From: a virus | DNA: 42,541 bases | Virus record (IMG/VR): IMGVR_UViG_3300046684_000080 | Span: 1 to 42,541 of that record | Reading direction: 5' to 3' (one strand) | Shown here: positions 6,080 to 14,645 of the stretch, piece by piece | How positions within the stretch are numbered: the first letter of the stretch is position 1 | Layout of the letters: every line of letters begins with the position of its first letter | Made by a program: the position numbers and the translations under genes | Notes under the pieces: generated by a model | What the model saw: only the letters and a program-made list of their open reading frames with translations | Databases searched by the model: none | Told to the model about the DNA's origin: nothing

Positions 6080-7591
6080 ATGACATATCGCGCGATCGGA
6101 CTATTTCTATGCATCGTCCCGCTGATGATCGGCCAGGCATCGGCGAAGACATCTGAAACTGACTTCAGCTTGGCGGCTTCGACGAAACTGTCGGCCCCTG
6201 TCCCACTCACCGTCGAAAGCGTGATGCCGAACCCCGTCCTATCAAAAGGCGGCTCCGGGCAATGGGATGGCGTCGATCTGCTCAACCCGTCCGTGATCAA
6301 GTTCAACGGGAAGCTGTTCAACTACTATTCAGGCTACAACGGCAAGGTCTGGCGGACTGGTGTCGCGACCTCTAAAGACGGCGTAATCTGGGACAAATAT
6401 CAGGGCAATCCCGTTCTTCAGCCGTCGGCAAAGGACTGGGACGTTTCCTATATATCTGCCAATGGCGCAGCGATCGTCTGGAAAGGCAAGGTTCTCTACT
6501 TTTACCAAGGACGCGATAAAGGCGGCGTCACCAACATAGGTCTAGCTACCTCTGCAGACGGCTTCCAATTTACGAAGATGCGTACGCCAGTCCTATCTGC
6601 CGGCAGCGCTGGTCGGTGGGACAGCGCCGCAGTCGGAGATCCGTATGTGGTCGAAAAGGGCGGCTATCTTTACCTGTACTACTTGGGGCAGGATGCGTTA
6701 GCCATGCAGCGCCTCGGGGTCGCTCGGTCGTCTGACGGCGTGAATTGGCAGACTTCTTCAGCAAATCCGATCCTAGACGTTGGAGCGTTCGGCACATTTG
6801 ACGAGAACGGCCTCGGAGAACCTAGCGTCGCGTTTCAGCCTCCGTATTTCTACATGCTGTACACCGGCCGCAGCAACACAGAAAGACGCAATCTAGGATA
6901 CGCAGTATCGACAGACGGCATCCACTGGAAAAAGATGTCAATCAATGGGTTGCTGCAGCCTAAACAAATGAGCGCTTGGAGTTCTCAGGTAGTCTGCGAT
7001 TCGACGCTCCTTTCTAACGGCAACGGCAAATGGTCCGTATGGTTTGGCGGAGGAAACAAGCCAGAGCCAGCACAAAATCTAAACGGCCAGGTCGGCATGA
7101 TGACCATCAACCTATCTCAGGGCCGTGATCCATCATCCTTTGACGCCAATGCCGAATGGTCAAAGACCAAAATTCACTCGACCGACGTTTTGAACGGATC
7201 GTTCCCGATTGAAGGAGAGCCCGGCAAGCGGCATGCGTGGATCGGTCCTTCGGCGGCCATTGCGTTAGTGCTCGGCGAATCGCAACAAAACAAGGATCTC
7301 AGCATATCGGGGTGGGTTCCTGCTGCCCTGATCTCGAGCAAGACGAAGAACAAGGTTCCGATGCGCGTTGACGTTCTAGTGAACGGAAAGACGGTTACAT
7401 CGCGTACGTTCGCCGGTGACGACCTGTTCGCTTTAACGGCGCCGTGGGCCGCTGTTGAAAACGCATTGCACGGAAGCGACATCGCCAACGTTGAAATTCA
7501 TTCGAGCAAGTTCATGATCCCTGCGGACACAGATGGAAGTCCAGACCGGCGCGCGCTGTCCATGCAAATTTGGACCATCAAGTTTCAATGA
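6080..7591 (+). CDS. Secreted five-bladed beta-propeller glycosidase-like protein (moron)
   Basis: A 503-aa protein with a signal peptide (about residues 1-22, cleavage after ASA). Residues about 45-310 are a beta-propeller with repeated blades of the form GVATSKDGVIWDKYQGNPVL, GLATSADGF, GVARSSDGVNW and GYAVSTDGIHW, as in the GH32/GH43/GH130-type superfamily. Residues about 375-503 form a beta-rich domain ending with IPADTDGSPDRRALSMQIW, which resembles a C-terminal domain found in surface-polysaccharide glycosyltransferases. Periplasmic or outer-surface action on a host glycan is the best inference; catalytic residues were not assigned. The gene runs opposite to the tail operon, has its own promoter, and is visibly richer in A/T than its neighbours. 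Confidence 0.75.
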   Translation: MTYRAIGLFLCIVPLMIGQASAKTSETDFSLAASTKLSAPVPLTVESVMPNPVLSKGGSGQWDGVDLLNPSVIKFNGKLFNYYSGYNGKVWRTGVATSKDGVIWDKYQGNPVLQPSAKDWDVSYISANGAAIVWKGKVLYFYQGRDKGGVTNIGLATSADGFQFTKMRTPVLSAGSAGRWDSAAVGDPYVVEKGGYLYLYYLGQDALAMQRLGVARSSDGVNWQTSSANPILDVGAFGTFDENGLGEPSVAFQPPYFYMLYTGRSNTERRNLGYAVSTDGIHWKKMSINGLLQPKQMSAWSSQVVCDSTLLSNGNGKWSVWFGGGNKPEPAQNLNGQVGMMTINLSQGRDPSSFDANAEWSKTKIHSTDVLNGSFPIEGEPGKRHAWIGPSAAIALVLGESQQNKDLSISGWVPAALISSKTKNKVPMRVDVLVNGKTVTSRTFAGDDLFALTAPWAAVENALHGSDIANVEIHSSKFMIPADTDGSPDRRALSMQIWTIKFQ

Positions 7592-7635
7592 AGCGGGACG
7601 CGTAAAATGTTCTCGCAAACAATCATGAGGCATAC

Positions 7636-7848
7636 ATGGTGAATTCAACCAACGAGCAGATGTACCGTGCGCATTTTCCGGACGGCAGCACGCGGCTTCT
7701 CACTCAGGCAGAAGTCGACGCGCTGCGCATTAGTCCGTACGGCAATCAGGCGCTAATCGAACCAATTCCTCGACTAGATCAGGCCCAGGCGATCAATTTC
7801 ACCGCGTCGACCGACTCTGCTGCAGCGACGCGTCCGACTAGCGCCTGA
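7636..7848 (+). CDS. Small hypothetical protein, 70 aa, downstream of the glycosidase
   Basis: Not recognised. TGAGG at 7626-7630 is a good ribosome binding site 5 nt before the ATG. The sequence (MYRAHFPDGSTRLLTQAEVDALR) looks like a real small domain. The last 70 nt overlap the 3' end of the convergent tail fibre assembly gene, so the C-terminal residues may be an overprinted addition. It is probably co-transcribed with the glycosidase. Confidence 0.55.
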   Translation: MVNSTNEQMYRAHFPDGSTRLLTQAEVDALRISPYGNQALIEPIPRLDQAQAINFTASTDSAAATRPTSA

Positions 7849-8303
7849 TTCTTCGACATCGCCGCAAGCACCGCAACCTTTGCGTCTTTGCCGACCTGCT
7901 GAATCTGCGCGGCGGTGTGCATGCGGAACGCCCAAACACCATCAGGGTCAGCGCACCAGAACGGCGTAGCCCAACCGGCCGCGCCGTCGCTTAACAGCGA
8001 ATCGATCACCGACGACGCGAGGTTTTGCTGGTCGGTGTCTTTCGCCGGATAGGTGTAGCCGGTCGCGAGCGCGTCGGACGTGAATCCCGCATAGATCGAG
8101 GCTTTGCACGCGGCCGACAGTTCGGCGATTTTCGCGGCGCGCGCGCCGGCGAGCGTTGATGCCGGATTAGCGAAAGCGAGGTATCGCGGGTCCGATTCGT
8201 CAATCTGCGCTTGGTTCGGGTACGCTTCTGCGTCTTGTGGCGAGGCAAAATACGCTATTACTTCTTGCTCGGACGCATCCGAGAACTGCACATTAATGGT
8301 CAT
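7779..8303 (-). CDS. Tail fibre assembly protein with DUF4376-like domain
   Basis: A 174-aa protein coded just after the tail fibre gene, the usual place of a fibre chaperone. The C-terminal half (from about residue 56, AAKIAELSAACKASIYAGF, then YPAKDTDQQNLASSV) matches the DUF4376 pattern seen in Tfa-like proteins. It is expected to help fold or attach the fibre. The 3' end overlaps the plus-strand 70-aa gene by 70 nt. Confidence 0.82.
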   Translation of the reverse strand: MTINVQFSDASEQEVIAYFASPQDAEAYPNQAQIDESDPRYLAFANPASTLAGARAAKIAELSAACKASIYAGFTSDALATGYTYPAKDTDQQNLASSVIDSLLSDGAAGWATPFWCADPDGVWAFRMHTAAQIQQVGKDAKVAVLAAMSKNQALVGRVAAAESVDAVKLIAWA

Positions 8304-8315
8304 TATTTTTCTGCC

Positions 8316-9329
8316 CTAGAACGAATAGCCGGTCGTGTAAATGCTGAGTTGCGGCGAGGTCGCTGAGGTAGCGTTGAAGCTGTACCAGATCGATTGCGGA
8401 GTAACTAGCGGGATGCTCCCCATCCAACCAACCACCTGCTGGATCGCGGAATTACCCTGAGCCTGCGCGTATTGCTGACCGATCAACGAGGAGTTTGCTG
8501 CGACAGACGCGCCGAGTGAACTTGCTGCGGTGCCCGACTGCTGCGCATTGACACCAATGTTGGCAGCCTTCGCGTTGAGCGGCACGCCGGCTGCGATTGA
8601 AAGCGTCGTCCCGGTCGTGATCGTCGTTGTCGTAAGAACCGTGATGAGCGGCGTGAAGAATTGACGATCAAGCTGGAATCCAACGGTAAACTGCTTTGAC
8701 GCGTTCGTCGGCCACACACCGATCAGGGCGGATGCCGCATAGCCAGCCGGCATGTTGGCGCCGCCATAGACGTTCGGTTGCGCCGCCGACGTCGCGTCTT
8801 TTGCCAGAATGCTTGCTGTCGCGGTCGTCGAGTTGTAGATCGCATACAGCGCGACGTACCCGCTCGTCGGGGCAGTGCCGGTGTCCATCCCGCCAGCGCC
8901 GGTCGTTGCCAGGTTGATCGCTTGGCTGAAGCTGGCGACTTTGAATGTCTGCCCGCCAAGAGCCGTTTCAACAATGATCTCGTCGGCTGTAAATGTTGCA
9001 GTAGCGGATGCCGTCGACACAGACATCTTCGCGTTGCGCACCGTCCCGACAACAGCGTTCGAGACCGATTTCACAGCCGCTAAAAGGTTGGCCAAGAGAG
9101 TCGCCGTGGTCCCATCATCTACTGAGTTGGCGCCAGTCTGGTTTGCAATAAACTGCGCCAGCACCGCCGCCATAATGCTCGACTGGCGCCACGTCTTGTT
9201 GAGGGCAGCCGACTGCGCAATACCAGAAGAGTAGCCGTTGGCAATCGCCGACAGGGCGGCATATGCAGACTGCGAAAGCACGTTCGCAGAGCCACCAACC
9301 GCAAACGGGAGGAAATCATTCGTTGCCAT
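8316..9329 (-). CDS. Tail fibre protein
   Basis: A 337-aa Ala/Ser/Thr/Gly-rich protein. Its N-terminus (MATNDFLPFAVGGSANVLSQ) and following region (GIAQSAALNKTWRQSSIMAAVLAQFIA, about residues 35-61) are the conserved virion-attachment part of many Burkholderia and Pseudomonas tail fibres. The rest is low-complexity beta-rich shaft and tip, ending SIYTTGYSF. It should mediate receptor recognition. It lies between DUF2612 and the assembly protein, as in other contractile-tailed phages. Confidence 0.85.
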   Translation of the reverse strand: MATNDFLPFAVGGSANVLSQSAYAALSAIANGYSSGIAQSAALNKTWRQSSIMAAVLAQFIANQTGANSVDDGTTATLLANLLAAVKSVSNAVVGTVRNAKMSVSTASATATFTADEIIVETALGGQTFKVASFSQAINLATTGAGGMDTGTAPTSGYVALYAIYNSTTATASILAKDATSAAQPNVYGGANMPAGYAASALIGVWPTNASKQFTVGFQLDRQFFTPLITVLTTTTITTGTTLSIAAGVPLNAKAANIGVNAQQSGTAASSLGASVAANSSLIGQQYAQAQGNSAIQQVVGWMGSIPLVTPQSIWYSFNATSATSPQLSIYTTGYSF

Positions 9330-9345
9330 TTATGCTCCGTGATGG

Positions 9346-10008
9346 TCAGGCAGCGACGCCCCAAGCGCCGACGTCGAAACCAGAAATCAGATTGTTCTCG
9401 ACGTCGAATCCGAACAGTGGACCGCCAGGATTCGATGTCACGTAGTAGCCGTTGATGTGGACCGCTTCCGGCTTCAACGGGATGTACCCGCCGCGCAGGA
9501 GTGCGAGGAAGATAGCGCTCGGCACGTTGCCAGCGATGCCATACGTGATCGACATGTCGCCGTTGTCTTGAATGAAGACAAACGTACCGCCGTCGAAAAT
9601 GCTGTTGAGGATTTCGGCAGAAGTCGCCAGCGTGCCATCCCAACTGTTTGCGCCGATCTTTGCTCTAATCAGAAGCCGGTATGTATCGTCATCGAGCGAG
9701 ACGACACCGGTCGTCGGGTCGAACGGTCCTTGCCACACTCCTTGGTCGAATCCGAGGCCCGATGTGTCGAGCGAAAAATAGACGCCGGTCAGTGGCGTGT
9801 TGACGTTGCGTGTCACGCCAACCCACAGACCTACCGCGTCGAGCTGCACGACGCCGGCAGAATCGAGGTCGAACTTCTGCGGCGTGGCAGCGAGTTGATT
9901 CTGGATGTCGACGAACGCCTGCGCGACGCCGCCGATCATCGCCATGAACCTTGGCTTTTCGGCGTGCTCAGATGTGACGAGTCCGGTGTAATCGGTAACG
10001 TCAGCCAT
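9346..10008 (-). CDS. DUF2612 baseplate/tail protein
   Basis: A 220-aa protein with the DUF2612 hallmarks: the N-terminal YTGLVTSEHAEKPRFMAM, then LDAVGLWVGVTRNV, and WQGPFDPTTGVVSLDDDTYRLLIRAKI. By gene order it takes the place of gpI of P2-like phages, between baseplate J and the tail fibre, and probably links the baseplate rim to the fibre. It starts 4 nt after the J gene stop. Confidence 0.88.
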   Translation of the reverse strand: MADVTDYTGLVTSEHAEKPRFMAMIGGVAQAFVDIQNQLAATPQKFDLDSAGVVQLDAVGLWVGVTRNVNTPLTGVYFSLDTSGLGFDQGVWQGPFDPTTGVVSLDDDTYRLLIRAKIGANSWDGTLATSAEILNSIFDGGTFVFIQDNGDMSITYGIAGNVPSAIFLALLRGGYIPLKPEAVHINGYYVTSNPGGPLFGFDVENNLISGFDVGAWGVAA

Positions 10009-10011
10009 AGA

Positions 10012-11199
10012 TCAGGAAACCGTGAGAGTCACACTAGCCGGCGTGCACGTCGCAGACTGGTTGAAGGCGAGCGCGACATCGGGCGAACCAGCGCCGCCCG
10101 GCCCCGCCAACGTGAGCGCCGTGATCTTGAATGTGTTGCCGCCGCTAACGCCCTTTGCCGCAGCGATGCACGAGTCCCACTCGACCACACCAGCCGGGCC
10201 GCCGCCGATGGCGACACTGTTGACGTAGTCAGAGATTGCCTGCTGAACGGCGGCGCCGATGACGGACGAGTAGCCGGCCAACGCCTTCATCGAGACCGCA
10301 ACAGTGATTGCCTGAGTCGTCGGCCTGTAGAAATTGATCGGATGCGGAATGCCGTAGACGTCCGTCACGGTGACAGTCGTGGATCCGTATGTGCCACCGC
10401 CTGGCGTCTTCTTGGCAGCAATCGCACTCGCGATCGCGGTCGAATCGCCACCTTCCACGACGAGCGAGATCATGTGCGCGGGGATTCCGTTCGAATCGGT
10501 CGATCCGGTGTCATTTTCGTACGCGGCGTAGCGCGTGACACCGGAGACACCAGCGACGGCGCCGATCATGCCCGCCAGCACGGTCAGGGACGGGATCGCA
10601 ACCGAGGTCGCCTGCCGCTTGCGCAGCGCCGCATCCGTCTCGACAGGCGCGCCGGGATCCGCGTCGTTCGCTGCGGTTGCCGTCTGCCATCCGCGCGTCG
10701 GCGTCGAAATCTGCAGCGCCGTGCCCGATGCGAGCGTCACAGCGCCGTCCGTTTGGCACGTTGCAGTCGCCACGACAGAGCCGCCAGAAGGAACCAGCAC
10801 GCTCTCCGGAATAGCCCACTGATTAGTGCCGTCCGAGACGATGCCGTTCGTGATCGTCGTTCCGGCCTGCCCTACAATCGTCACATCGACTGTCGACTGC
10901 GACGAGACGTTGCGCGCGATGCCGTTGATCTTCACGACGCTCGACAGGTTCGCGCCCTGCGCCGTCGCGGGCGAGAACGCGTTATAGCAGGCAACTGCGC
11001 CGTTATTGCAGTCGTTGATCGCGGTTGCGATGTTCGCGATCCATTGTCCGTCCTGGCTGTCAGGCGTCACGACAACGTCGGACCCGTAGATGCTCTGGAA
11101 AGTCGCGATGAGGCTCTGATATACGTCATTGAACGAGGGAATGGAAATCCCCGCGCTCGTGATCGTCGGGCCGAGCGTTGCGAGAGGGTAAGTCGCCAT
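10012..11199 (-). CDS. Baseplate J/gp47-like protein
   Basis: A 395-aa wedge protein of the baseplate. The N-terminus (SFNDVYQSLIATFQSIYGSDVVV with DSQDGQWIANIATAIND) and the middle (GAPVETDAALRKRQATSVA) are typical of the J/gp47 family. It would form the periphery of the contractile baseplate together with the gp25-like protein upstream, whose stop shares a base with its ATG. Confidence 0.93.
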   Translation of the reverse strand: MATYPLATLGPTITSAGISIPSFNDVYQSLIATFQSIYGSDVVVTPDSQDGQWIANIATAINDCNNGAVACYNAFSPATAQGANLSSVVKINGIARNVSSQSTVDVTIVGQAGTTITNGIVSDGTNQWAIPESVLVPSGGSVVATATCQTDGAVTLASGTALQISTPTRGWQTATAANDADPGAPVETDAALRKRQATSVAIPSLTVLAGMIGAVAGVSGVTRYAAYENDTGSTDSNGIPAHMISLVVEGGDSTAIASAIAAKKTPGGGTYGSTTVTVTDVYGIPHPINFYRPTTQAITVAVSMKALAGYSSVIGAAVQQAISDYVNSVAIGGGPAGVVEWDSCIAAAKGVSGGNTFKITALTLAGPGGAGSPDVALAFNQSATCTPASVTLTVS

Positions 11200-11552
11200 C
11201 AGAGAGCCGCCGTGATTGTCGTTTGGCCATAGATCGTGTCGATGGTCGCCGCCACCGTGAAGGCGCGCGTCGAAGGATCGACGACGCTCGCGTAGTCAGC
11301 GATGCCGGTCACGCCCTGCGTTTCGAGAATGCGTTCTTGCACCGCGAGATCGCGCGTCGATGAGGTACCGCTTCCCAGGATTTCGGTCGCGTATGGCGTG
11401 CCCTCGGTAGTGTCGAGAAACCACTCTCCTGTCATCAGTCGGAGGCGCGTGAGAACGAGTTGTGCAACTGCTTCTGGCGAGTCGACTAGGAAGTTCGCGG
11501 AACCTAGGCCGAAGCTGAAATCGCCGTCGGCGTCGAGCGCTCGGTATCTCAT
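11199..11552 (-). CDS. gp25-like baseplate wedge protein
   Basis: A 117-aa protein related to T4 gp25/P2 gpW. Conserved features are LVLTRLRLMTGEWFLDTTEGTPY and the internal EILGSG region, the standard pattern of short myovirus wedge proteins that anchor the sheath to the baseplate. It overlaps the spike gene by ATGA and the J gene by one base. Confidence 0.9.
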   Translation of the reverse strand: MRYRALDADGDFSFGLGSANFLVDSPEAVAQLVLTRLRLMTGEWFLDTTEGTPYATEILGSGTSSTRDLAVQERILETQGVTGIADYASVVDPSTRAFTVAATIDTIYGQTTITAAL

Positions 11553-12265
11553 ACGACCGTCCCTGTCTGGCCGGCGCCAGTCGTAACGCCGGTATGCTTG
11601 TGGGTTTCGTCGATCCTGTGTCCGTTCGCGGACACTTGACCTGTGAAGTTTGTATTACCGTTGATCGACATTGAAGTCGGCGCGCTATTCACGTTCTGAA
11701 CGTTGACGACGCCAGTAACGGTAACGGTCGGAGTGTCCAAGGTGATTCCGTTCGGCGCCTTCACCTTCACCACCTTGCCCGCCGGGTCTAGATCAACGTA
11801 AGTCTGACCGTCGTCGCTTCGCAGCTGCGTGGTGCTGGTACTGACGCCGCTTATCTTCGTCGCCTGCGAGAACGGCCCGAGAATCGCGAACCCGTCCGAC
11901 AGGTCATGCATGCGAAGCTCAGCCTGGACCTGAACTCCGCCGGATTGCCACCACGCATCGATGCAGCGCGACGAGAAAACGATGAGCGCTTCGTCGCCGG
12001 CTGCGACTGGAAACGTCAGCGTGCAGCCGCCTCCGCGCGGGAAGCAGACAGGTACGTCGACAAGCAGTGGAAGCGAGACCCATGAAGTGCTGCCGTCCTG
12101 CGCTCGAACCTGCGCCTTGATGGCGGGTTGCGCTACGCAGGTCAGTTTTGTAGCATCGAAACTCTGGATGATCGCCGGAAGCGCAGTCCAAACCCCGGTC
12201 TGGTGGCCGCCAAGCGCCGCACGCAAAGCTTCGCCTAAGTCGGCAGAGCGTTCAGTTTGAAGCAT
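11549..12265 (-). CDS. gp138/gpV-type membrane-piercing spike protein
   Basis: A 238-aa central spike. The N-terminal half (IIQSFDATKLTCVAQPAIKAQ, then CFPRGGGCTLTFPVAAGDEALIVFSSRC) is the OB-fold of the gp138 N-terminal family. The C-terminal half is a beta-helix region ending in GHRIDETHKHTGVTTGAG. That H-x-H motif chelates iron at the tip of P2 and gp138 spikes. The gene is followed downstream by gp25-like and J, and upstream on the other strand sits a moron. Confidence 0.9.
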   Translation of the reverse strand: MLQTERSADLGEALRAALGGHQTGVWTALPAIIQSFDATKLTCVAQPAIKAQVRAQDGSTSWVSLPLLVDVPVCFPRGGGCTLTFPVAAGDEALIVFSSRCIDAWWQSGGVQVQAELRMHDLSDGFAILGPFSQATKISGVSTSTTQLRSDDGQTYVDLDPAGKVVKVKAPNGITLDTPTVTVTGVVNVQNVNSAPTSMSINGNTNFTGQVSANGHRIDETHKHTGVTTGAGQTGTVV

Positions 12266-12278
12266 AGGAGCCTAAAGA

Positions 12279-12722
12279 ATGAAAATAACGACACTGCTTT
12301 TCGTCATCCCGATCACAGCGGCGGCCGGCCAGACAGACATGCCAGAGATAACGATCCCTCCAGCCACAATTGCAGAACGAATTGCTCCAGCGGCACGCAC
12401 GCCGACATCGCGGGGCGTGGACCTAGTTGAAGGCGCGATCGTGTGCAGCTCGTACGACCTTGCCGAGTTCATGTACGGGCAGATCAACTCGGCCCGCCAT
12501 ACGCGTGCGTCGCTTCCTCAAGAATTGATGAGGCAGGCGGCGCTCGTCAACGGCTACGATTACGGCGCGGAGCCGCGCCTGTCTGACTATGGCTGCGTCA
12601 TGGTCCCCTCAGGGACGAAGCTGTCCGTCGAGAAGGGCAATTTCGTGCCCGTCGTATCAGGAAAACTCCCGGACGGCCGGAAGTTCACCGGCGTTACACT
12701 GCCGCCCATGATCGAGCGCTAG
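12279..12722 (+). CDS. Secreted hypothetical protein, 147 aa (moron)
   Basis: It starts MKITTLLFVIPITAAAGQ, a short signal peptide likely cleaved near residue 16-17, so the product is probably periplasmic. The C-terminal part (GCVMVPSGTKLSVEKGNFVPVVSGKLPDG, quoted in pieces: GCVMVPSGTKLSVEK and PVVSGKLPDGRKF) looks like a small SH3-like beta domain. Two cysteines (about 57 and 106) could form a disulfide. It is a plus-strand gene wedged into the minus-strand baseplate operon, and its last 4 nt overlap the hub gene stop. A role in superinfection exclusion or envelope change is possible but unproven. The promoter was not identified. Confidence 0.7.
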   Translation: MKITTLLFVIPITAAAGQTDMPEITIPPATIAERIAPAARTPTSRGVDLVEGAIVCSSYDLAEFMYGQINSARHTRASLPQELMRQAALVNGYDYGAEPRLSDYGCVMVPSGTKLSVEKGNFVPVVSGKLPDGRKFTGVTLPPMIER

Positions 12723-13660
12723 CCCGCAGCCTGAACCGAGCTGCTGGCCGGTGCAGACGTGTCGACTGCAAGGCACGTGAGGTCGCAGTACCACTCCTGT
12801 CCGCGCGTATCGCCAAGGAACTCGGAGACAAGCACCCGATAAAAGCCGGCTGCGGTGGTCACGGCCGCAGACGTAAGACTTGTGTAGGCCAGCCCCAGTT
12901 GCTTGACCGTCAGCGTGTTGATGTCTGACTGCGCGATTTGCACGAGGCATCCGATGCGCACCAGCGGATTCAACAGAATGCGTGCGCGCACGCCGTCCGA
13001 AGTCGCCTCTGGAACGCCGATCAGCCCGGTCGTCGAAGACAGCACAACGGCCTCACCGGGGCGGTATCCCGTGATCGGCACGACAACCGCCTGGCCGTTC
13101 TGGATGCTCCAGCGGAAGCCGTTCTTCGCGGCCCAGTCTTGCGCGTAGTCGCGCGCCATCCCGAACAGCACCTTCCCTCGTGCGAGTGCCTGCGCCGGCA
13201 CTCCTCCGACCAGTCCATTGACGTCTGTCGCGTACGGAAGCTTCCCTGAATCGGCGTTTTGCTTTGTGACCGCGTCGAGAATTTGTGACGGCGTGCTTCC
13301 AGCGGCCAGCGTCTGATTGACCATGCCGAAGTTGTAAAACTCGTCGCCGTCCGCAGCCCATATGTCGAGAAACGAATCGACGTTGCGCTCTTTCCCGCGA
13401 ACGAACTGCTTTATCGTGCCTTGAAAAATAATGCCGAAGTTACCGCTCTCGTATCCCGCCTGAAGCGTGATAGTCGTGAACTCGCCCTGAATCGCCTTGA
13501 CCGTAGCTGGTGCCAGGTTGTAGACGCGCACATAGAGCGTGTTCGGTGCCTGCGTGTCAGCCTGTCGCACCTCGAACTTAAATCGAAGCTGCGACAGATC
13601 GAGTCCGCTCGAGCCAGTCGAAACGATTAGCGTTGCCTTCCGTCCGAACTGGTCGCTCAT
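12719..13660 (-). CDS. Baseplate hub protein (gpD/gp44-like)
   Basis: A 313-aa protein positioned between the baseplate plug and the spike, the slot of the hub in this class of phage. It starts MSDQFGRKATLIVSTGSSG, then LSQLRFKFEVRQADTQAPNTLYVRVYNL, a pattern shared by hub proteins of DUF3383-type phages. It is expected to form the ring from which the spike hangs. It overlaps the plug gene by ATGA. Confidence 0.82.
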   Translation of the reverse strand: MSDQFGRKATLIVSTGSSGLDLSQLRFKFEVRQADTQAPNTLYVRVYNLAPATVKAIQGEFTTITLQAGYESGNFGIIFQGTIKQFVRGKERNVDSFLDIWAADGDEFYNFGMVNQTLAAGSTPSQILDAVTKQNADSGKLPYATDVNGLVGGVPAQALARGKVLFGMARDYAQDWAAKNGFRWSIQNGQAVVVPITGYRPGEAVVLSSTTGLIGVPEATSDGVRARILLNPLVRIGCLVQIAQSDINTLTVKQLGLAYTSLTSAAVTTAAGFYRVLVSEFLGDTRGQEWYCDLTCLAVDTSAPASSSVQAAG

Positions 13661-13965
13661 GAGGTTACAAAATACAAGTGCCCGGTCGTGCCGAGGTTGT
13701 CGAAGGTCGGAACTGCGTCCGCGTCATAGTCTGTTTGGACGATGAGTTTGCCGGTGAAGCCGAGATACGCGTACTGCCCGAGCAGATCGGCGCCCGTCAC
13801 GAGAGGAATACTGCCAACCATCGGGCTGCCCGTTGCGTCGGCAATGTCGAGCATCCACGCGGCCGCCGGCAGGTTCCACCTAACCGTCATCTTGTAGGTG
13901 ACGCCGCCGAGCGCGATGCTGAACGTCTGCGGCTTGGCCGACAACGGAATCTCGTATGAGGTCAT
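13657..13965 (-). CDS. Baseplate plug protein (Pam3 gp18-like)
   Basis: A 102-aa beta-rich protein with IPLSAKPQTFSIALGGVTYKM, RWNLPAAAWMLDIADATG and LGQYAYLGFTGKLIVQTDYD, the pattern of the baseplate plug family first seen in the Pam3 baseplate. It would close the inside of the tube at the baseplate. It is coupled at both ends by ATGA overlaps. Confidence 0.85.
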   Translation of the reverse strand: MTSYEIPLSAKPQTFSIALGGVTYKMTVRWNLPAAAWMLDIADATGSPMVGSIPLVTGADLLGQYAYLGFTGKLIVQTDYDADAVPTFDNLGTTGHLYFVTS

Positions 13966-14645
13966 GGGATTGCCGTCACGTTGATGTTGGGCGCAGGAAC
14001 TGCCGAGGCCACGCCGGCATCTTCCGGCGATGCGGTACTTGCAGGGTTCGACATGACGCTAGAGTCGGGAACCGTCACAGTCTGGGTCTGCGCCATCAGG
14101 ATCTGACGCATTCCGATCCGAATCAGCATCGAATTCTCATTCTCCTTGTCCGTGGTCGTGGACAGGGATTTGATGAGCATGTTCTTGTACAGGCGCTTTC
14201 CAGTGTAGACGGTGAACAGCGTGCGCGCCTGATAAGCCGCTAGAAGACTGTCGTATGCATTCTGGACAGGAGACGCGCCTTCGCTCAGCAGATTGATGAC
14301 CCCACTTCCCAGCTCAACCGCGCCAATGAGCGCGCGTGCCGCGCTGCTGCGCGCTGCCGCGAATCCCGCGACGGCGCCCACAACGCTAGTCGAGTTAGGG
14401 CTGTTCGACCAGCCGGCAGTAATGATCAGATCGGCCGGCCGGACGAACGCATGATCGGCGATCACCGTGCCTTGCTCGACCGGATGCTCGGTGACTTCGA
14501 GTTCGTCCTGGTGAACTTCCTCAATCGTCGCGTGGGCAACGATCGAGGACCCTCCGTCCTGCGCGATCAGCCCGCGCGAGGGTTTCATCGTCAGAAGCTG
14601 AAGCCCGAGCTGCGCGCCCGATTCGATGAAGCCGAGAATACTCAC
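13962..14645 (-). CDS. Dit-like baseplate protein
   Basis: A 227-aa protein with an N-terminal Dit-type domain recognisable from HQDELEVTEHPVEQGTVIADH followed by FVRPADLIITAGWS, found in many contractile and long flexible tails. It should form the ring joining tube and baseplate. It follows the tape measure with an ATGA overlap, the canonical position. The C-terminus is Ser/Ala/Pro-rich. Confidence 0.85.
   Translation of the reverse strand: MSILGFIESGAQLGLQLLTMKPSRGLIAQDGGSSIVAHATIEEVHQDELEVTEHPVEQGTVIADHAFVRPADLIITAGWSNSPNSTSVVGAVAGFAAARSSAARALIGAVELGSGVINLLSEGASPVQNAYDSLLAAYQARTLFTVYTGKRLYKNMLIKSLSTTTDKENENSMLIRIGMRQILMAQTQTVTVPDSSVMSNPASTASPEDAGVASAVPAPNINVTAIP

Noticed and set aside
9457-11232. 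591-aa plus-strand frame over the baseplate genes
   Set aside because: Arg-rich mirror frame of DUF2612 and baseplate J; no known domain.
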